DNA of 26,818 bases from an uncultured archaeon (GTDB lineage Archaea > Micrarchaeota > Micrarchaeia > Micrarchaeales > CABMGC01). Below are positions 22,956 through 26,818 of the stretch, in pieces. Below the pieces are notes generated by a model that ran no database searches, had not been told where the DNA came from, and saw only the letters and a program-made list of their open reading frames with translations. The translations under genes and the position numbers were made by a program. The stretch covers positions 1 to 26,818 of the forward strand of contig CABMGC010000063.1 of NCBI GenBank assembly GCA_902385515.1, written 5' to 3'. Position 1 is the stretch's first letter, and each line of letters starts with the position of its first letter.

Positions 22956-23774
22956 ATGATAAGGAGAAGGCAGGTTTTCATGAAGCCAAGGAAGTCGCTC
23001 GGCCAGTGCTTCCTTACAAATCAGTCGATGGCCATAGTCGCGGCCGAGCACGCCGAAGGCAAGCGCGTGCTCGAGCTAGGCCCGGGTTACGGGATACTGA
23101 CGAGGGAGCTTTGCGAGCGCGCCGACCGCGTCGTCGCCGTGGAGATAGACCGCGGGCTTTTCGGGATGCTCAAGACGGAGCTGAACTACGACAACCTCAC
23201 GCTGATAAACAAGGACTTTTTCAGCGCGTCGGCCGACGAGCTGCTGCTGGCTGACACCGACATAATGATAGCCAACGTGCCATACGGGCTTTCGAGCAGG
23301 GTGCTTGACTTCCTGCTAGAGCACAGGCTGCAGGCGGTTTTGTTCCTGCAGAAGGAGTTCGCCGAGCACATGTCGGCCGAGCCGGGCAGCAGGAAATACT
23401 CAAGGCTCAGCGTGATGTCGCAGCTGGGCTTCAGCGTGACGAAGATAATGGACGTGCCGCGGGGGAATTTCAACCCCGCGCCCAAGGTGGACTCGATAAT
23501 ACTCTATATCAAGCCAAAGGATAGGGAGATCACCTCCGGCGAGAAGGAGATGATAAACCTGCTGATGCAGCACAAGAAGAAGACGGTCCGAGCGTCGGTC
23601 CTTGACTCCTTCGTGCGCCTGGGCGTGGGCAGGAAGCTGCTGGGCGAGATGATCAGAGGCATGCAGGAGGGCGAGCTGCGGGTCTTCCAGATGGATCCGG
23701 AGGAAATACTCGCTCTGGCAAAGAAGCTGGAGGTCATTTTGGGAAATAAGGCGCCTGCACCTGGTCGAGTATGA
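22956..23774 (+). CDS. rsmA: 16S rRNA dimethyladenosine transferase (KsgA/Dim1)
   Basis: This 272-residue enzyme dimethylates two adjacent adenines near the 3' end of 16S rRNA, using S-adenosylmethionine, during small-subunit assembly. The motifs are KSLGQCFL (13-20, usual form K.LGQNFL, with Cys at the Asn position), VLELGPGYGILT (38-49, SAM binding), VEID (62-65), and NVPY (107-110, catalytic). The C-terminal helical domain (about 190-270) is present. An ATG at 22980 gives a more usual N-terminus and is a fair alternative. It overlaps the end of the convergent hydrolase gene by 41 bp. In many archaea it follows DUF655, but here it is separate. Confidence 0.93.
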   Translation: MIRRRQVFMKPRKSLGQCFLTNQSMAIVAAEHAEGKRVLELGPGYGILTRELCERADRVVAVEIDRGLFGMLKTELNYDNLTLINKDFFSASADELLLADTDIMIANVPYGLSSRVLDFLLEHRLQAVLFLQKEFAEHMSAEPGSRKYSRLSVMSQLGFSVTKIMDVPRGNFNPAPKVDSIILYIKPKDREITSGEKEMINLLMQHKKKTVRASVLDSFVRLGVGRKLLGEMIRGMQEGELRVFQMDPEEILALAKKLEVILGNKAPAPGRV

Positions 23775-24384
23775 CTCCGTTCTTCGCCCCGTCAAGGAAC
23801 GTCGCTTCTGCCGTCTTGTAGCCGCTCCTGCCGTAGTGTTCCCTGTAGTGCATGGGCGCAACCTTCCTGGCTTTCATAGAGTTCGCGGCCTCTATGGCTT
23901 CCTTGACGTCCATGGTGTAGGTGCCACCCATGGGTATGAGCGCGATGTCGGCATCCGCTCCTTTGAGTTCCGGCGTAAGGTCAGTGTCGCCTGCGTGGTA
24001 GACCTTCGCGTTGTCCGCCTCTATGACGTATCCGACCCACCCCTTGGCCCGCGGGTGGAACGAAAGCCGGTCTGGCTTCACGTTGTACGCCGGCACAGTC
24101 CTGAATCTTAGGCCCCCGTACGCGTATGACTTTCCCGGATCGACGTACAGCACCTCTTTCACGTCGCCCTTCTCGAGCCTGTCCTTTGCGTCCTTCGGCG
24201 CAACGAACTTGGTGTTCTTGTCGGCAATCTTGTCTATGTCCTCATGACTCAGGTGGTCGTAATGCGGATGGGTTATGAATATCAGATCCGCCCGCTCGTT
24301 ATCGTCCCTGAGCCTGAACGGGTCTATGTACGCAGTCCTTCCGTTGGCGGTAAGCATGAATCCGGCATGCTCTAGCCACTTCAA
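23734..24384 (-). CDS. Metallo-beta-lactamase-fold hydrolase (UPF0173/UlaG-like)
   Basis: From a TTG at 24384 this is a 216-residue protein with the UPF0173 (UlaG-like) metal-dependent hydrolase pattern. KWLEHAGFML (2-11) is the first strand, DPF follows near 21, ITHPHYDHLS (37-46) carries the metal ligands H39, H41, D43 and H44, and HAGDTD (130-135) and MHY (178-180) supply the rest. Substrate unknown. An ATG at 24450 is open in the same frame, but it adds about 22 residues unlike the family and overlaps the small membrane gene upstream; the TTG lies 19 bp after that gene's stop, so the two are probably co-transcribed. No ribosome-binding site is well placed for the TTG, so the start stays uncertain. 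The end overlaps rsmA. Confidence 0.85.
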   Translation of the reverse strand: MKWLEHAGFMLTANGRTAYIDPFRLRDDNERADLIFITHPHYDHLSHEDIDKIADKNTKFVAPKDAKDRLEKGDVKEVLYVDPGKSYAYGGLRFRTVPAYNVKPDRLSFHPRAKGWVGYVIEADNAKVYHAGDTDLTPELKGADADIALIPMGGTYTMDVKEAIEAANSMKARKVAPMHYREHYGRSGYKTAEATFLDGAKNGVILDQVQAPYFPK

Positions 24385-24403
24385 GAACCCGAAATCCGTC
24401 CAA

Positions 24404-24583
24404 TCACCTGCAAAACCTTGATGAATTTGTGTAGTACCCTGAAAGGGCAAAGTTCGCGAGGCCGGCTATCGCAGGGGCGATGACGTCAGGCCGCAGCGTT
24501 GCAAAATACAGTATCGCAAAGGCGACCCCGAAAGTCACGAGGCCGTAGGCAAACTGCGTCTTCACATCGAACTTGTACTTCAC
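24404..24583 (-). CDS. Small two-helix membrane protein (GTG start)
   Basis: A 59-residue reading frame begins at a GTG and ends at a TGA. It has a short basic N-terminus (VKYKFDVKTQ), a hydrophobic segment (FAYGLVTFGVAFAILYFATL), a polar turn (RPD), and a second hydrophobic segment (VIAPAIAGLANFALSGYY). GGAAGATAGC lies just before the GTG as a weak ribosome-binding site. It fills what would otherwise be an unexplained gap between the hydrolase and the SelB-like gene, and its codon use resembles the neighbours. No family recognised. It is probably co-transcribed with the hydrolase gene. Confidence 0.55.
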   Translation of the reverse strand: MKYKFDVKTQFAYGLVTFGVAFAILYFATLRPDVIAPAIAGLANFALSGYYTNSSRFCR

Positions 24584-24614
24584 GCTATCTTCCGTTAATC
24601 CTTATCAAAACAAA

Positions 24615-24623
24615 TTCTTAATA
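24615..24623 (+). promoter_or_regulatory. TATA-like box for the SelB-like gene
   Basis: TTCTTAATA is centred about 37 bp before the ATG at 24656, implying a leader of about 11 bases. The same A/T stretch, read on the minus strand, is the only candidate promoter for the small membrane gene. Confidence 0.4.
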
Positions 24624-24655
24624 ATGGTATTACCCGAATCATTATTGGTAGTATC

Positions 24656-25561
24656 ATGAACATAGTCATCGCTATTCCTGTGGATGAAAACCTCGCATCT
24701 TTCATAGGGAAGAAAGGCTCTTCGGAAAGCATCACATACTACAACCGGAAGTTCGAGAACGACATAATAGTCGCAATGTTCCCCAGCCAGGACGACGAGA
24801 AGGTGCACGCGCTGGCGGAGTCTCTGCTCATGGCCTCAAAGATCGTGCTAAGCACGGTCAACGTAGACAAGAAGTTCGGGGAGGCGTTCGTCGCGGCGTC
24901 CCTTCTAAACAAGAAGCTCCTGCTGACGGACGACAACGACGTCAGCGGCCTGCTCAAGGGCGTTCACATGTCCAACTACCAGATCGTGCCGCGCGAAGGG
25001 CTGCTGGCCTCAATAATATCTCACGACGCGCCCGCGCAGAGCCGCGAGGGAGTGCGGGTCGACATCGACAAGTCGTTCCCGGTCAGGGGAATAGGGACCG
25101 TGGCCCTCGGCGTCGTCACGCGGGGCGTGGTAAGGCCGCACGACAAGATGTGCCACTCGTCGGGGAAACAGGTGATGGTACGGTCGATTCAGAGCCAGGA
25201 CGAGGACGTCGAGTCGGCCGACGTTGGCACGAGGGTCGGCCTTTCGCTAAAGGACATAGGCGATGACGAGATGGGCAAGGGAGACCTGCTCACAAGCGCG
25301 CCGGTCCGCAGGTCGAAGAAGCTGGTCTTGGACTACAAGGCCAGCCCTGCGGCCAAGGAGACCATTCTCGAGAGTTCGACGTACCGTTTCGTGATGAACT
25401 TCGCCCGCAGCGACTGTGTCGTAACTAAAGTGGGCCCTCAGGAGCTTGAACTAGAGCTCGCATCGGCGATGCCTGTCGAGGTCGGAGACGAGGCGTTCCT
25501 CGTAAGGCAGGAGATGCCAAGGCTTTTCGCCTCGGGAAAAGTGAAGAGCGCGACTGCCTGA
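24656..25561 (+). CDS. SelB/EF-Tu-like protein lacking a functional GTPase P-loop
   Basis: This 301-residue protein has the second and third domains of an EF-Tu/SelB-type elongation factor. At 133-160 VRVDIDKSFPVRGIGTVALGVVTRGVV matches SelB domain II; VRSIQSQDEDVESADVGTRVGLSLKDI (175-201) and KGDLL (208-212) continue it; a third barrel follows to the end. The N-terminal 115 residues occupy the G-domain position but are about half its length. They show FIGKKGSSESITYY instead of G....GKS/T and lack a clear NKxD motif. Such SelB-like proteins exist in archaea without selenocysteine, and their function is uncertain. It could bind a tRNA or the ribosome without hydrolysing GTP. The ATG follows a TATA box closely. 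Confidence 0.75.
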   Translation: MNIVIAIPVDENLASFIGKKGSSESITYYNRKFENDIIVAMFPSQDDEKVHALAESLLMASKIVLSTVNVDKKFGEAFVAASLLNKKLLLTDDNDVSGLLKGVHMSNYQIVPREGLLASIISHDAPAQSREGVRVDIDKSFPVRGIGTVALGVVTRGVVRPHDKMCHSSGKQVMVRSIQSQDEDVESADVGTRVGLSLKDIGDDEMGKGDLLTSAPVRRSKKLVLDYKASPAAKETILESSTYRFVMNFARSDCVVTKVGPQELELELASAMPVEVGDEAFLVRQEMPRLFASGKVKSATA

Positions 25562-25593
25562 TGCCTTCGGGTCAGACCACACGCAGATGCCTA

Positions 25594-26031
25594 CTATATC
25601 AAACGCGGTATTTTCGACGCTCTCTTATCGATATGTGGCAGCAGCCAAGCCACCGCGTCCGCCGAAAGGGGCGGAGGATTTCTGATGGCCAGGCGCCCAG
25701 CCGGGCTTTCAGCGTCATCGTCAAGGATAACCGTGTCCTTGTCGGTGAGATTCATTTGTAGCTCTGGATGCAATTCGGTCCTTTTGCCATGCCACCCTGC
25801 TCCTTCCGAATTTTGGAATATCTCGGCGTTCCCGTCTTTATCATAAGATATCACACAGTTTGTCGAATATTTGCCAGACGCGTCCCTGCCCACTACATAG
25901 ACGTATGCCATCGTAGGATACTCTTCGTTAGTGGGAGCGTATTTCAGCGTGCCACATGCGGCATTACCTGTGCGGAGGAGACAGACCAGCTCCCTAACAG
26001 CTATATCTGCAGAATTGACGATTGCGTTCAT
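25594..26031 (-). CDS. Orphan protein of unknown function
   Basis: I do not recognise this 145-residue soluble protein. It has a helical start (NSADIAVRELVCLLRTG), then alternating strands (MAYVYVVGRDASG; YSTNCVISYDKDGNAEIF), a GAGWHGKR segment near 78-85 and an acidic TVILDDDAES stretch. The strand-rich middle looks like a compact beta domain. Codon choice is less biased than in neighbouring genes. It has its own TATA-like box and ends in tandem TAG TAG. It lies between the SelB-like gene (convergent) and the broken htpX. It is probably a real but lineage-specific gene. Confidence 0.55.
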   Translation of the reverse strand: MNAIVNSADIAVRELVCLLRTGNAACGTLKYAPTNEEYPTMAYVYVVGRDASGKYSTNCVISYDKDGNAEIFQNSEGAGWHGKRTELHPELQMNLTDKDTVILDDDAESPAGRLAIRNPPPLSADAVAWLLPHIDKRASKIPRLI

Positions 26032-26063
26032 TTTACTCCCAACAAAGTATCACGTCCGCAAGG

Positions 26064-26071
26064 CTTAAAAT
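26064..26071 (-). promoter_or_regulatory. TATA-like box for the orphan gene at 26031
   Basis: TTTTAAGC on the minus strand is centred 36 bp before the ATG at 26031, predicting a leader of about ten bases. It fills the 55-bp gap after htpX. Confidence 0.4.
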
Positions 26072-26086
26072 TGCTCACAGCGGCTT

Positions 26087-26818
26087 TCAGTACATCTGCT
26101 CAAGCTTCTTTATCCTGTCCTTGAGCGGCGGATGGGTTGAGAACAGGTTCATCACGCTCTCCGCCTTGAACGGGTTCGAGATGTACAGCGCCGCGGTTAT
26201 CTCGTTCGCGTTTTGCATGGGCGCGGTGTTCGGATTATCTGAGTACTTCTCTATCTTCTTTAACGCCTTGGCAAGCGACGCGGAATCCCTTATCATTCTC
26301 GCGCCGTTCGCGTCCGCCATGTACTCCCTCTTTCGCGATATCGCCAGCCTGACTAGGAGCGCTATGAGTGGAGCGAGTATTCCAACGGCTATCGCGACCA
26401 GCATGAGCCCGCCGTTCCTGTTGTCCCTGTCGCCCGCCCCGAACCATAGGACGTTCCTTAGAGCGGCGGCGAAGAGGCCTATCGCCCCTGCAAACACCAC
26501 CGCGACCATCATGAACTGTATGTCGTTGTTGGCTATGTGCGACGTCTCGTGCGCAAGCACTCCCTGAAGCTAGTGCCTGTCCATGATCGCAAGCAGGCCT
26601 GTCGTGACGGCTATGGCCGAGGCCTTCCTGCTCTTGCCCGTTGCGAAGGCGTTGGGGCTCGGGTCAGCTATCACGTATACCTTGGGCATCGGTATCTGCG
26701 AGGCGAGCGCCAGGCCCTCGACTATGCCGTAGAGCTCGCGGTACTGCTTGGGATCCGCCTCCTTTGCGCCGGACATCGCCAGCACGACCCTGTCGCCGGC
26801 GAAGTATGTGAAAAGCGC
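26087..26818 (-). pseudogene. htpX: HtpX-like M48 zinc metalloprotease, interrupted by TAG and cut by the window edge
   Basis: Read right to left, the frame is open from the window edge (ALFTYFAGDRVV), then shows the HtpX features AMSGAKEAD, LASQIPMPKVYVI, NAFATGKSRKASAIAVTTGLL and MDRH. At 26570-26572 a TAG interrupts. The frame then resumes as LQGVLAHETSHIANNDI, with the HExxH zinc motif, and continues through membrane helices to SREYMADANGARM and the usual STHPPLKDRI end. In HtpX the interrupted position is normally glutamate (..ELxGVLAHE..), so GAG to TAG is a single base change. HtpX normally degrades misfolded membrane proteins. I treat it as a broken gene, with sequencing error or amber recoding as alternatives. 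The 5' end lies outside the window. Confidence 0.8.

Noticed and set aside
26570..26572. Pyrrolysine or general amber recoding as the explanation of the htpX TAG
   Set aside because: TAG ends several genes in this window, sometimes in tandem TAG TGA or TAG TAG, and the affected position is normally glutamate. A point mutation or error is simpler.
1..26818. CRISPR array, rRNA, insertion sequence or transposase
   Set aside because: I saw no spaced direct repeats, rRNA signature or transposase-like protein in either strand. The only notable repeat pair is the 17-bp one around 17141 and 17752.

Overview
The window is archaeal and probably comes from a small-genome DPANN lineage, with Micrarchaeota/ARMAN-like as my best guess (inference). 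The archaeal assignment rests on RNA polymerase subunit Rpo4/F, ribosomal protein eL21, a TBP-type protein, aPelota, a Dim1/KsgA methylase, a COG1491/DUF655 protein and a class III (archaeal pilin) signal sequence. Many genes also have an AT-rich TATA box about 25-27 bp before the start codon, as expected for leaderless archaeal transcripts. Genes are tightly packed, often with stop/start overlaps.

Positions 117-14518, all on the minus strand, form a membrane-machine island resembling a type IV secretion / DNA-transfer apparatus. In transcription order (right to left) it holds: a MoxR AAA+ ATPase; a VirB2/TrbC-like two-helix pilin; a GT-C glycosyltransferase-like membrane protein; a six-helix membrane protein; six consecutive polytopic proteins that share a motif and look VirB6/TrbL-like; two paralogous proteins with a VirB3-like membrane hairpin joined to a domain resembling the N-terminal part of VirB4; and a separate VirB4 C-terminal ATPase. 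No relaxase, VirD4 coupling protein or VirB8/9/10 homologue is recognisable. The set recalls the archaeal Ced/Ted DNA-import machines, but the multiplied VirB6-like part and the split VirB4 are unusual.

Positions 14622-19370 hold a second GT-C-like protein and then the information-processing genes rpoF and DUF655. An orphan gene follows, flanked by a 17-bp direct repeat that copies the end of DUF655. Next come eL21 and, divergent from it, a one-repeat TATA-binding protein (normal TBPs have two repeats). A DedA-family membrane protein closes the region.

Positions 19494-26818 contain aPelota, a surface operon (archaeal-pilin-like protein plus a seven-bladed YVTN propeller), rsmA, a UlaG/UPF0173-like metallo-beta-lactamase-fold hydrolase preceded by a GTG-started 59-residue membrane protein, a SelB/EF-Tu-like protein without a P-loop, an orphan gene, and an htpX-like protease gene that is interrupted by an amber codon and runs off the window.

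The two strongest leads are the single-repeat TBP and the T4SS-like island. All functions are read from sequence motifs by eye; no database search was run.
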